Shown: one piece after another, positions 25,731 to 34,777 of the stretch | How the letters are laid out: the number at the start of each line of letters is the position of its first letter | Numbering within the stretch: the first letter of the stretch is position 1 | Source of the DNA: Gymnodinialimonas phycosphaerae | GTDB taxonomy: Bacteria; Pseudomonadota; Alphaproteobacteria; Rhodobacterales; Rhodobacteraceae | DNA length: 64,000 nt | Reading direction: 5' to 3' | NCBI RefSeq assembly: GCF_019195455.1 | Contig: NZ_JAIMBW010000001.1 | Span: 2,232,001-2,296,000 of the forward strand | The notes under the pieces: generated by a model | The model's input: only the letters and a program-made list of their open reading frames with translations | What the model was told of the DNA's origin: nothing | The model's database searches: none | Program-made: the position numbers and the translations under genes

Positions 25731-27392
25731 TCACTCTGGCGTGGCGGCGCGGCACAGACAAGACGATGTGATCGAGACATCCGCCTTGGCCATGGCGCGG
25801 GCCAGCTTGTCCTCCAGCGCGGGCAACTCGGTGGTCTCGCCGCGCCGACGCAGACATTCGACCAATCCGTGCAGGGCCCAGACGTTGTCATGGTGTTGCG
25901 CGCAACGGTGCAGCTTGCCGTTGAGGCCAAGGTCGGTGCGGTAGACATCCTCCGCCTCGGCATGGTGCCCCTGCTCGGCCAACAGAGCCGCGAGGGCGTG
26001 GCGCGGAGGGTGCATCCAGGCCCAGGGCTCGGTGTATTCCAGGGTGTCACTGCGATGCACGGCCACGCGCAGGTGATCAAAGGCCGTGGGGTAATCTCCG
26101 GCGTGATAGGCGACTTCGCCCTCCATCATCATTTCGCCCACAGCCAGGATCGATTGCGCGGCGTTGTTGAAAAAGCGTCGGTTCGCGGGCACGCGGGCCA
26201 CGGCGGCGTGAAAGGCCGCGCGCGCGTCCTGTGCTTGCGCGGCGTTGCCCAAGGCGGCGTGGGCCACGCCCTTGGCGTAGTGATGCATCGCGGTCGACAC
26301 GCAATAAAGCGCCGGATCGTCCGGCACCGGCGTATCCACGATCTCTTGCCACAGGGCAAAGCGGACAAGCACATGCATCCGCATCGAATAATACCCCTCC
26401 ATCGTGATTGCCATTTGCGGACGGTCCTTCACGCTCAGCACGTCTTTCGACAGGGTCGCGCACATCTTGTCGGCGGCCGCCAAGGCCGGTTCCAACTGGC
26501 CCAGAAACATGCAGACATACATCATCAGGTGCAGGTCATGGCACCGCGCGGTGGTGTAGAAATTGAACGCGCCCGCGTGCTCCACATAGAGGTCATCGGC
26601 GCGGATCGCCTTTTCACTGGCCTGCTTGGCCTTCTCATAATCTCCGCACAGCACGTAGGTATGGCCGGGCATGTGGTTCATATGGCCCGCGTCAGGGCAC
26701 ATGTCGCCCAGCAGATCAGCCGAGCGCAAGGCGTGTTCGGGCGCGGCGGACATCTCGGTCGCGTGGATATGCAGGTGAAGGATCGCCGGGTGCTGCGGCG
26801 TCCCACGCGCGTCGTTGCGTGCGATGGACCTTTCGATGATCCCCAGCGCCTCCACCACGTCAGAGCCCGGCGCGGGCAGACCGCTGCGCACGTCCCACAG
26901 CTTCCACGCGCTACGGGTCATCAGCGCCTCGGCGGTCAGGGCGGCGACGTCATCATCGTCAGGATAGGCGGTGCGCACTTGTCGCATCGCGTCCGCGTAG
27001 TCATCATCCCATCGATCGAACGTGTCGCCCGAGACGCCATGGGGGAGTTGAAACCGTTTGGCCAGCGCTGTCACCAAGGCGTGCTCTACCGCGGTTGCGT
27101 CCAAGGCCTGTGCAAGCTGGATATGGGTGTGGCAGGTGCGGGTGGCTGCATCGGCCTCGGCCGCACTGAACTGGCGCCAGACGTTGTTGTAGAAGGGCCC
27201 GGTCCCGTAGGCGATGCCCCAGTGGGCCATCATGCAGGCTGGGTCATGCTCCAGCGCCTTGTGGAAGCACGCAACGCCTTCTTCGTGGTTGAAGCCGTAG
27301 CACCAGTTGAGGCCGAGGTCGAACCACCGCTGCGCCTGGGCCGAAGTGGTCGAGACGGGCCGCGTGTGAGCGCCAAGGTCAAACGTACTCAT
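25731..27392 (-). CDS. Tetratricopeptide-repeat protein
   Basis: 553 residues made of helical repeats, starting with 'AQRWFDLGLNWCYGFNHEEGVACFHKALEHDPACMMAHWGIAY', a canonical TPR pair, and continuing with many 'A..H..A..G' helices. No signal peptide or enzyme motif. It is rich in His, Cys and Met ('HLHIHATEM', 'MNHMPGHTYVLCGDYE'). Proteins of this type appear widely as hypothetical TPR proteins in marine bacteria; a scaffold role is likely, the partner unknown. Upstream gap of 413 bp. Confidence 0.75.
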   Translation of the reverse strand: MSTFDLGAHTRPVSTTSAQAQRWFDLGLNWCYGFNHEEGVACFHKALEHDPACMMAHWGIAYGTGPFYNNVWRQFSAAEADAATRTCHTHIQLAQALDATAVEHALVTALAKRFQLPHGVSGDTFDRWDDDYADAMRQVRTAYPDDDDVAALTAEALMTRSAWKLWDVRSGLPAPGSDVVEALGIIERSIARNDARGTPQHPAILHLHIHATEMSAAPEHALRSADLLGDMCPDAGHMNHMPGHTYVLCGDYEKAKQASEKAIRADDLYVEHAGAFNFYTTARCHDLHLMMYVCMFLGQLEPALAAADKMCATLSKDVLSVKDRPQMAITMEGYYSMRMHVLVRFALWQEIVDTPVPDDPALYCVSTAMHHYAKGVAHAALGNAAQAQDARAAFHAAVARVPANRRFFNNAAQSILAVGEMMMEGEVAYHAGDYPTAFDHLRVAVHRSDTLEYTEPWAWMHPPRHALAALLAEQGHHAEAEDVYRTDLGLNGKLHRCAQHHDNVWALHGLVECLRRRGETTELPALEDKLARAMAKADVSITSSCLCRAATPE

Positions 27393-27805
27393 GGTCTGTG
27401 CCTGGGGGACAGGTCTGCGACCTGCCTCTTGTGATCCATGGCATTCATAAGCTTAGGTCCGTGCAGAAAAGGTTGCCTCAGACAACACTAGAGCCTTTTT
27501 CATCGCCAAGAACAGGCCTGAGATGATACGCGCCGGCTCAAGGCGCAAGAATGCAGGCGGCAAACGTTCAGGCGGCAATTGCCCTTTCACTCGACGTGCG
27601 CCGCCTCATTCCTTTCAATGACATGATTGAAAACGCTGGCGTGCGGTTTGGTGATTGAATGTTTTGACTTCCCCAATAGCGATAACCTTACGTCAACTCC
27701 GCGCCCTGTGCCTATGAGTGGATTCACATATGTTGCCCGATTGCTGCGACTGGGTAAGGTAACGTCACAGCCTGCAAGAAAGCCCGCGCCCTGATTGATC
27801 ACACC
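27393..27805. other. Intergenic stretch, nothing recognised
   Basis: 413 bp between the TPR gene start and the decayed response regulator. It is less GC-rich than its surroundings and contains no open frame with coding character. It should carry the leftward promoter of the TPR gene; I could not pick a convincing -35/-10 pair. Confidence 0.6.
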
Positions 27806-28434
27806 GTGCTGATCATTGAGGACCGCCCGGATATCGCAGACAACCTTTGCGCTGGCGTGGCGGCGACCGACGGCATCACCGTGGCGGTCGTTGCCGGAAC
27901 CCTCGACCGGGGCTTGCAGTTGTTGTTTGAAATGCGCCCCCGCATCCTGTTGGTTGATATCGGCCTGCCCGGTGGCAACGGCGTGGACGCCATTCGCGCG
28001 GCGGCGCAAGCTGATTGGCGTGTGGACGCGCTGGTGATCTCGATTTTCGGAGATAAGGCGCGGGTGATCGAGGCGATCCGCGCGGGCGCCAAGGGCTACC
28101 TGCTGAAAGGCGGCCATCTTGCGCATATCGGAGAGGACATCTAATCGGTCCTGGATGTCGGCAGCCCGATCAGCCCCGCCATCGCGCGCACCTTCTGTCG
28201 CTGCTCAACGATCCCCGTGACGCCCCTGCCCCTGAAGGGGCCTCTGGTATGACCAACCGCGATACAGAAATCCTTCGTTCCGTCGCACGCGGCTACAAAC
28301 GTCATGAGATCGCCGCGCAACTGGGGATTTCGGCTGGCACCGTGGGCAATCACATCACCAGCATCTATCGCAAGTTGGAGGTCTCCTCCAACATCGAGGC
28401 TGTCGCCATTGCCTCCCGGGCTGGCATGCTGTGA
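27806..28434 (+). pseudogene. Decayed NarL/FixJ-type response regulator
   Basis: The receiver part (27806-28141) is intact: 'LIIEDRPDIADNL', phospho-acceptor region 'ILLVDIGLPGGNGVDAI' and 'GAKGYLLKGG'. It ends at TAA (28142-28144). Coding similarity continues past the stop, shifts frame near 28190 and resumes in the frame giving 'NRDTEILRSVARGYK', 'LGISAGTVGNHITSIYRKLE', a LuxR/NarL HTH that ends at 28434. One stop plus one frameshift separate the phosphorylation and DNA-binding halves. The end overlaps the start of the kinase remnant (GTGA), so the original pair was co-translated. Confidence 0.85.
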
Positions 28435-29719
28435 GCGGTCGCCTGGCGTGGATCTCGGTCACGATGACGCTCTGGGTGGCTTTGCTGACGGGGCTAATCT
28501 ATGCGCTCAACATTGGCCGAATATCACCTATCGAGGGCGCGCGTTTCATCGAATCCATGGCGCTTTGCGCGGACCGTGCGCACCCCAGCACCTGCACCGA
28601 CACGCCCCTGCCCTACCATTCCACCCGTGAGCCTGAAGATCGCAACCTGACACGCACGCTTGTTGCGCGCGTCACCTTCGACACGATCCCAGAGGCGGTA
28701 CAGGCGCTCTATTTTCCGAAGTTCGCGGATAGCATTACCGTCGCGCTCAATGGAGAGACGCTTTTCGTGCTGCCCGCGGACGTCCGATTGTGGAACACGC
28801 CCCTTCTGATCTCGGTCCCGCCTGCGCTTCTGCGCAACGGCGAGAACACCGTCGCCCTTACGCTTCAAGGCCCCGCGTCCGAGGGGCTGGAGCTTTGGCA
28901 ATTTCACATCGGCCCCCATGCACTTCTGGCGCAAGCCTATTCGACGCGGCTCAACCTCGGGCTGGGAATAGGCCGCTTTTCCATGGGACTTATGGGCGTT
29001 CTGGCAGCGGCGTTGTTGTTGATCTGGTGAAACCGCCGGGCCGAATTGCACTACTTCTGGCTTGCTGCCTCCTGCCTCAGCGCACTGTCCATTGTGACAC
29101 ACTACGCGGACGGAACCTCTTTCGGACCCTACACGATCTAGGCAATCGTCTGGACCTTTTCGGCCGCCGTCTATGTCTTTGCGATCCTGAAGTTCCTGCG
29201 CCATCTCCTGTCCCTCCCCGTTCTGGTGCTGGAAAAGATCCACCTGAGCATGATCGTCGCGTGCCTTTCGGCGGTACTGGTTCTGCCCGGCGGCTATACC
29301 TTCCTGATTTCCCTGACGGTCAACACGCTAAGCGCGCCCTCGGCCGTAGCGGTCCTGGTGATCCTCTGGATGCGGCGCACCGATCTTCCGGGGCCCGACT
29401 TCCCGGTGTTTTTCACCTGCATTTCCGTCGCCGTGACACTTGGCGTCTACAGCCTGATCATCACGGCCATGCCAAACACGCCGCGCAGCCTGCCCCTGTA
29501 CTGGGTGATGCCAGCGTGATCCGGGTCGCGACGGATGTGCGCTCTATCTCGATCAGTGACAATGGCCGAGGGTTTGATGCCGCCGCCGCACGGACTGCGG
29601 GAAGCGGGCATGGCATCTCCCACATGAAGCGCCGGGCGGAGGCCCTGGGGGCCCGGCTTAAGGTCACGTCGAGCCCGTCGGGCACCACGATCACGTTGGC
29701 CTTCCCCGAGGGACCCTGA
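28431..29719 (+). pseudogene. Decayed 7TM-type sensor histidine kinase
   Basis: Frame 1 from GTG 28431 gives an N-terminal TM and periplasmic domain of the 7TMR-DISM type, broken by TGA (29028-29030) and TAG (29139-29141). The same frame then continues as membrane helices ('LLSLPVLVLEKIHLS', 'TFLISLTVNTLSAPSAV', 'VAVTLGVYSLIITA') to 29519. From about 29517 a different frame gives only the end of an ATPase domain ('SISDNGRGFDAAAAR', 'GHGISHMKRRAEALGARLKV'). The His-containing dimerisation domain and the first half of the ATPase are missing, so a deletion accompanies the nonsense changes. Remnant of the partner of the preceding regulator. Confidence 0.85.
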
Positions 29720-29765
29720 CCCAAGCCCTGTTGCGGCGGCGCAATTGATGTGGCTTCCTGCCCCC

Positions 29766-31532
29766 ATGAGCGCACCCCCACAGGCCCTGCACCGCCGACC
29801 GCATCGCAACTGGAGCCTTTGGGCGCTGCTTGCCGCGGCGATCCTGTCGCTTACGGCGGCGGTCTGGTTCGCCTCTTACCGGTACTTCCAATCCGAGGAA
29901 TTGCAGCGCGCGGGCGGCCGCCTGTCCCTCTATCGCAGCACGGTGTTGGCAGAGGTTGAGCGGTTCGAGCACTTGACGCAGGTCCTGTCCGTCGATCCCT
30001 ACGTGATCGCGGCGCTTGAAGACGGGGCGAATGATCTTCTGAATACGCGCCTGATGGACTTTGCACAGGCGGCCGGCCTTGATGCGATTTTCCTGATGGA
30101 CGTCGACGGCCTGACGACCGCGGCCTCCAATGCCGGCACCGAGGGAACCTTCGTCGGGCAAACCTATGCCTTTCGCCCGTATTTTCAGGCGGCCCTTGAT
30201 GGCGAAACGGGGCGCTTCTACGGCATCGGCGCGACGACGGGGCTTCCGGGCTATTTCATCGCCGATCCGGTACGCGACGCAGGGGGGCGGGTGATCGGCG
30301 TCGTGGCGATCAAGATCAATCTTCTGCCGTTCGAGGCGTCGTGGCGCGATGCCGGGGAGGAGGTCATGCTGGCCGACGCGCAGGGCGTTGTGCTTCTGGC
30401 CTCCGATCCCGCGTGGCGCTACAGGACGTTTGCGCCCCTGACCGAGGCCGACCGCCACGTGATCCAACAGGCGCGGCAATTCACCGGTCAACCGCTCGAC
30501 CTGCTGGATTGGGACGTGTCCGGTGACCGCGCCACCATCCTGGGCGCCGAGCGCCTGCACGTGGCGACGGAGGATCTTCCGTTCGGCTGGCAGCTTCACT
30601 ATCTGGCCTCCGACGAGGCGGTGGTGACCCGCGCGTCGCTGGCCGCCGGGGCCGTGCTGGTCCTGGCGGCCCTTGGATTGATCGTCGCGCAGCTGCAACG
30701 CGCCCGGCGCCTTGGCGCGGCCTTGCGCCGATCCGAGGCCGAAGAGGCGGACCTGCGTCAGGCAAACGAGCGTCTCGCCACAGAAATCGAAGACCGTCGC
30801 CGGGCCGAACGTCGCCTGCGAGAGACCAAGGAAGAGTTGGAGCGCGCATCGCGGCTGGCCGCGTTGGGGCAACTTGCGGCCTCTGTCACCCACGAGTTGG
30901 GCCAACCCATTGCGGCCATGCGCAATCACCTTACGGCCCATGAGATCACCCGCCACGGCGACACCCGGCTGACCCGTTTCATGGGAGACCTCGTGGACCG
31001 GATGGAGGGCATTACCCGACAGCTCAAGTTCTTCGCCCGGTCCGACACCGAGCCTTTCGAGCAGGTGGATCTGCGCGAGTGCGTGGCCGCCGTCGTGGCG
31101 CTTGTCCGTCCTTCCGCCGATGTCGCGGATGTGGAAATTGACTACGTCGCCCCCGCGTATCCGGTGCTTGCCCGGGGCTCACGCCTGCGGCTGGAACAAG
31201 TGCTGACGAACCTGTTCCGCAACGGCATTGACGCGATGGAAGATGCGCAGGACCGCCGCCTGACCGTTCGGTTGGGGGTGGAAGATGGCGGGGTCTGGGT
31301 CGATGTGGCCGACCAGGGCCATGGGCTCGGAGAGGCCAGCCTCGCGCAACTGAGTGAGCCATTCTACACCACCCGTGAAAGTGGTCAGGGCATGGGCTTG
31401 GGGCTGGCGATTTCCACCGGTATTCTTGCCGATCACGGTGGCCACCTTGATGCGCGCGACGGGGTCGCTGGCGGCACCGTCTTCCGCATGGTCCTGCCCC
31501 TGGGCACGCAACAGGACGTGGCCGCGCAATGA
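29766..31532 (+). CDS. dctB: C4-dicarboxylate sensor histidine kinase DctB
   Basis: 588 residues from ATG 29766 (in-frame starts also at 29745 and 29748; none has a strong ribosome site). TM1 'LWALLAAAILSLTAAVWFA', a periplasmic double-PAS sensor with 'DAIFLMDVDGLTTAASNAG' and 'TGLPGYFIADPV', TM2 'GAVLVLAALGLIVAQL', a coiled coil, then the H-box 'LAASVTHELGQPIAAMRNHL' and ATPase boxes 'NLFRNGIDAMED', 'DQGHGLGEA', 'GMGLGLAIS'. The sensor and H-box pattern is that of DctB, which senses succinate-type acids. Overlaps dctD by 4 bp. Confidence 0.93.
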   Translation: MSAPPQALHRRPHRNWSLWALLAAAILSLTAAVWFASYRYFQSEELQRAGGRLSLYRSTVLAEVERFEHLTQVLSVDPYVIAALEDGANDLLNTRLMDFAQAAGLDAIFLMDVDGLTTAASNAGTEGTFVGQTYAFRPYFQAALDGETGRFYGIGATTGLPGYFIADPVRDAGGRVIGVVAIKINLLPFEASWRDAGEEVMLADAQGVVLLASDPAWRYRTFAPLTEADRHVIQQARQFTGQPLDLLDWDVSGDRATILGAERLHVATEDLPFGWQLHYLASDEAVVTRASLAAGAVLVLAALGLIVAQLQRARRLGAALRRSEAEEADLRQANERLATEIEDRRRAERRLRETKEELERASRLAALGQLAASVTHELGQPIAAMRNHLTAHEITRHGDTRLTRFMGDLVDRMEGITRQLKFFARSDTEPFEQVDLRECVAAVVALVRPSADVADVEIDYVAPAYPVLARGSRLRLEQVLTNLFRNGIDAMEDAQDRRLTVRLGVEDGGVWVDVADQGHGLGEASLAQLSEPFYTTRESGQGMGLGLAISTGILADHGGHLDARDGVAGGTVFRMVLPLGTQQDVAAQ

Positions 31533-32869
31533 CGACGGAGGCCCCCCTGCGCGTTCTGATTGTCGAAGATGATCGCGCCATGCGACAATCGCTGTTGGAT
31601 TTGTTGGAGGCCGCGGGCTGGCGGGTGGAGGCGCTGTCGCGCGCGGATCGGGCCGAGGCGACGCTGGCGACATTCAACGCCGATGTGATCCTGTCGGACG
31701 TGCGCATGCCCGGGCAATCCGGCCTCGATTTCCTGCGCAGTCTTGATCCCGCCTCCGCCCCGCCCGTGGTCCTGATCTCGGCCCATGGCGACATTCCGAT
31801 GGCGGTGGAGGCGATGCAGGCGGGCGCCTATTCCTTCGTCGAAAAACCCTACGACCCGCGAAGGTTGCTGCACATTCTGCACCACGCGGCGGAACAGTCG
31901 CGGATGCGCGCAGACAACGACCGCCTGCGGGCGCGGCTGCTGGCGTTATCGGGCCTGGACCGCATCCTGATCGGTGACGCGCCCCCGGTGCGCCAGGTGC
32001 GACGCGATGTGTTGTCGTTGGCCGAGGCCCGCGCACCGGTCTTGCTGCTGGGTGAGACGGGCACCGGCAAAGACCTTGTGGCCCGGGCGATCCATGACCT
32101 CGGCCCCTTGGCGGACCGCCCATACGTGGCGGTCAATTGTGCGCTGCTGACCTCCGAGCGGTTCGAGGCCGAGATGTTCGGCACCGCCGACGGGGCCGAC
32201 GGCCACATCCTGCGCGCCGATGGTGGCACGCTGTTTCTGGATGAGGTCTGCGCCTGCCCGCCGGAAGTGCAATCTCGCTTTCTGCGGGTGCTGGAGGAAG
32301 GCTGCCTGCAACGCCTGGGCGAAACGACGTCGCGCAGGTTCGGCATCCGCCTGATCTCGGCCACGAACGAAGACATGACGGCCGCCATCGCCGAAGGCCG
32401 CTTCCGCGAAGACCTGCTCTATCGCCTGAACACCTTTACGCTTGAGCTACCGCCACTTCGCGCCCGGCGCGAGGATCTGAGCGTGCTGGTGACGCATTTC
32501 ATGGACAATCTCGCCGCCGTCTACGAGGTCGCGCGCCCGCCCCTCAGCCCCGATGACCTTTCTGCCCTGATGAGCCACGACTGGCCCGGCAACGTCCGCG
32601 AGTTGCGCTCGGTGGCCGAGCGTCGCCTGCTTGCCGCACGACGCGGCGGCGGCTCCATGGCCGAAGCGATCGCGCCAGGCCAAGCCCATGATGATGCCCC
32701 CGAAACCCTCCGCGCCGCCATCGCCGCGTTTGAGCGTGAACTGATCGGTCAGGCGATCACCGCCCAAAAGGGCCGCATGGATGCGGTTGCCGAGGCCCTC
32801 GGGATCGGGCGTCGCACGCTGAACGAGAAGATCGTGAAACTGGGCCTCGACAAGGACGGCCTTTTGTAG
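31529..32869 (+). CDS. dctD: DctD-type AAA+ response regulator lacking the GAFTGA loop
   Basis: 446 residues: receiver (Asp57 in 'ILSDVRMPGQSG'), AAA+ core with Walker A 'GETGTGKD' (residues 175-182), Walker B 'GGTLFLDEV', 'RFREDLLYRLN' and 'HDWPGNVREL', then a Fis-type HTH ('MDAVAEALGIGRRTLNEKI'). Between 'EMFG' and 'GGTLFLDE' it has 13 residues where sigma-54 activators have about 21, and the GAFTGA loop that contacts sigma-54 is absent. Rhodobacter capsulatus NtrC also lacks GAFTGA and works with the housekeeping polymerase, so this DctD may do the same at dctPQM. Confidence 0.93.
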   Translation: MTTEAPLRVLIVEDDRAMRQSLLDLLEAAGWRVEALSRADRAEATLATFNADVILSDVRMPGQSGLDFLRSLDPASAPPVVLISAHGDIPMAVEAMQAGAYSFVEKPYDPRRLLHILHHAAEQSRMRADNDRLRARLLALSGLDRILIGDAPPVRQVRRDVLSLAEARAPVLLLGETGTGKDLVARAIHDLGPLADRPYVAVNCALLTSERFEAEMFGTADGADGHILRADGGTLFLDEVCACPPEVQSRFLRVLEEGCLQRLGETTSRRFGIRLISATNEDMTAAIAEGRFREDLLYRLNTFTLELPPLRARREDLSVLVTHFMDNLAAVYEVARPPLSPDDLSALMSHDWPGNVRELRSVAERRLLAARRGGGSMAEAIAPGQAHDDAPETLRAAIAAFERELIGQAITAQKGRMDAVAEALGIGRRTLNEKIVKLGLDKDGLL

Positions 32870-32901
32870 CGACCTTTCTTCAGGGCCATTCCGGGCACCT
32901 C

Positions 32902-32915
32902 TGCGGATTTCCGCA
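32902..32915. promoter_or_regulatory. Inverted repeat upstream of dctP (DctD site candidate)
   Basis: TGCGGA-TT-TCCGCA, perfect, 33 bp after the dctD stop and 102 bp before dctP. Its sequence resembles the TGCGG...CCGCA DctD-binding pattern as I remember it. No correctly spaced -24/-12 sigma-54 promoter is visible; the nearest GG/GC pair (32964-32965 and 32977-32978) has 11 bp between instead of 10. Confidence 0.6.
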
Positions 32916-33016
32916 AAGCCAAGCGCCCGATCAAGCGGATTTTCTCATTAACAAGCGCACCTCGGCCCGCAATACTGCCCCGATAAACAGACCGCATGTA
33001 ACTTTGGGAGGATATC

Positions 33017-34027
33017 ATGCAGAAACTTCTTACCCGTACCGCGCTTGCGACCTTAGCGCTCACCATCGGCTCTGAGGCCATGGCGACCGAATGGAACGTG
33101 TCCCTCTGGGGTCAACGTCGCGCCTTCACCGAGCATGTGGAGCGTCTGGCAGAACTGGTGTCCGAGCGCACCAATGGCGAATTTACCCTCAACATCAGCT
33201 ACGGCGGGCTGTCGTCGAACCGCGAAAACCTTGACGGGATTTCCATCGGTGCTTTCGAGATGGCGCAGTTCTGCGCGGGATATCATGCAGACAAGAATCC
33301 CTCCATCACCGTGCTGGAACTGCCGTTTCTGGGCGTGACCTCGCTGGAGCAGGAAGTGGCCCTGTCGATGGCGCTTTACCAGCACCCCGCCGCCGTCGCG
33401 GACCTTGAACGCTGGAACGCCACGCTGCTGATGCCCTCGCCCCTGCCCCAATACAACCTTGTAGGTGTGGGCGATGCGCCTACGTCTCTGGCGGATTTTG
33501 AAGGCCTGACCGTGCGCGCCACCGGCGGTATCGGGGCGGCAATGTCAACGGTCGGCGCCGTGCCGACCTCCATGTCCGCCACCGAGGTGCGCCAGGCAAT
33601 GGACTCCGGTGTCGTGCGCGCCGTCAGCTTCGCGCCCCACGCGCACATGTCCTTTGGCACAATCGAGAACGCGACATGGTGGACCACGAACCTGAACCCT
33701 GGCACCGTGAACTGCCCGGTCGTCGTGAACTCGGACGCGCTGGCCAGCCTGTCCGATGAAGAGCGGGAAGTCCTGTTGGGCGCCGTCGATGAGGCATTGG
33801 ACCACTACGTCACCTACTACAATGAGCAGACGATGGCAGCTTGGGGCCCGGCCCTGGAAGAGCGTGACATCACGCAAGTCACCTTCCCCGAAGCAGAGAT
33901 CGCAGCCTTTCGCGAGGCCGCTGCCGACCCAGCCGCGGCTGCGTGGATCGAAGACAACACCGCCCGCGGTTTGCCCGCGCAAGAGTTGTATGACTTCGTG
34001 ACCGGCATGATCGCCGAAGGCAACTAA
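33017..34027 (+). CDS. dctP: TRAP transporter substrate-binding protein DctP
   Basis: 336 residues with a signal peptide ('TALATLALTIGSEAMA' then TEWNVSLWG). TRAP/DctP fold: 'RTNGEFTLNISYGGLSSNRENLDGI', 'LPFLGVTSLEQE', 'FEGLTVRATGGIGAAMSTVGA' with the substrate-binding Arg, and 'NCPVVVNSDALASL'. A strong GGGAGG ribosome site precedes it. Delivers a carboxylate to DctQM. Located directly after dctBD, hence C4-dicarboxylate is the best guess; TRAP binding proteins of similar length bind many acids. Confidence 0.92.
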   Translation: MQKLLTRTALATLALTIGSEAMATEWNVSLWGQRRAFTEHVERLAELVSERTNGEFTLNISYGGLSSNRENLDGISIGAFEMAQFCAGYHADKNPSITVLELPFLGVTSLEQEVALSMALYQHPAAVADLERWNATLLMPSPLPQYNLVGVGDAPTSLADFEGLTVRATGGIGAAMSTVGAVPTSMSATEVRQAMDSGVVRAVSFAPHAHMSFGTIENATWWTTNLNPGTVNCPVVVNSDALASLSDEEREVLLGAVDEALDHYVTYYNEQTMAAWGPALEERDITQVTFPEAEIAAFREAAADPAAAAWIEDNTARGLPAQELYDFVTGMIAEGN

Positions 34028-34038
34028 GGCAAATCACC

Positions 34039-34101
34039 GGCGCGGGCCAGGTCTTCCGCGCCGATCTTTCTTCCCTGCGCGTGGCCAATCTGCGCGCAGG
34101 G
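34039..34101 (+). terminator. Two stem-loops between dctP and dctQ (attenuator)
   Basis: GGCGCGG/CCGCGCC (34039-34045 with 34056-34062) is followed by GATCTTTCTT, and CCCTGCGCG/CGCGCAGGG (34073-34081 with 34093-34101, 11-base loop) by TCTTTCCCC. Two perfect hairpins in a 103-bp gap inside the operon fit partial termination or 3' protection that gives more binding protein than permease, as is common in TRAP operons. Confidence 0.65.
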
Positions 34102-34130
34102 TCTTTCCCCGATCTTACAGGAGGTCCCCC

Positions 34131-34766
34131 ATGGCTGTGGGTTCCCTCGTCAAAACCGACGACAGCCTTGTCAGCCGCGTCGACCGCGCGCTGAACAAGG
34201 TGGAATACGTCACCATCATCATCGGCGGGCTCACCGTCTTTGCCCTGATGCTTCTGGCCGTCTTCTCGGTGGGTGGACGCAATTTCTTCAACACGCCCCT
34301 GCCCGGCTATGTCGATTGGATCGAGCAATTGATGCCCGTGATCGCCATCCTTGGTGTATCCTACGTCTGTCGCGAAGGCGGCCACATCCGCATGGATATC
34401 CTTGTCGGAATGATCAAGGGCCGCGCGCTCTGGGCGGCCGAATTCTTTACCACGCTGGCGATCTTCATCTTCGCAATAATGCTGCTTTATGGCAGCTGGA
34501 CCCATTTTGATCGCAGTTTTGAGTTCGGCCAACCGATGTGGTCGCGCGACAGCTCCATGGATATCGGGCTGCCGATCTGGCCCGCGAAACTGGTCGTGCC
34601 GTTTGCGCTGACGATCCTGAACCTGCGCCTGATCGTGCAGCTCTGGGCCTATGGGTTGGCGTTCGCGCGCAATTCGGATCGCCCCGTCGCCGTGCCCCTT
34701 GTTGCAGATGTCGCCACCCAAGCCGCGATGGAGGCCCGTCAGGTCTCCGGTCGCGAAGACGCTTAA
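34131..34766 (+). CDS. dctQ: TRAP transporter small permease DctQ
   Basis: 211 residues with four membrane helices ('VTIIIGGLTVFALMLLAVFSV', 'LMPVIAILGVSYVCREGGHI', 'FFTTLAIFIFAIMLLYGSW', 'LVVPFALTILNLRLIVQLW'), the DctQ layout. An AGGAGG ribosome site lies 8 bp before the ATG. Separated from dctM by 11 bp. Confidence 0.92.
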   Translation: MAVGSLVKTDDSLVSRVDRALNKVEYVTIIIGGLTVFALMLLAVFSVGGRNFFNTPLPGYVDWIEQLMPVIAILGVSYVCREGGHIRMDILVGMIKGRALWAAEFFTTLAIFIFAIMLLYGSWTHFDRSFEFGQPMWSRDSSMDIGLPIWPAKLVVPFALTILNLRLIVQLWAYGLAFARNSDRPVAVPLVADVATQAAMEARQVSGREDA

Positions 34767-34777
34767 GGACCCGCCCC

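Noticed and set aside
25263..27434. 723-codon rightward open frame
   Set aside because: Antisense to the PhnD-like and TPR genes, both of which show real family motifs.
32964..32978. Sigma-54 -24/-12 promoter before dctP
   Set aside because: GG and GC are separated by 11 bp, not 10, and flanking bases do not match the consensus.
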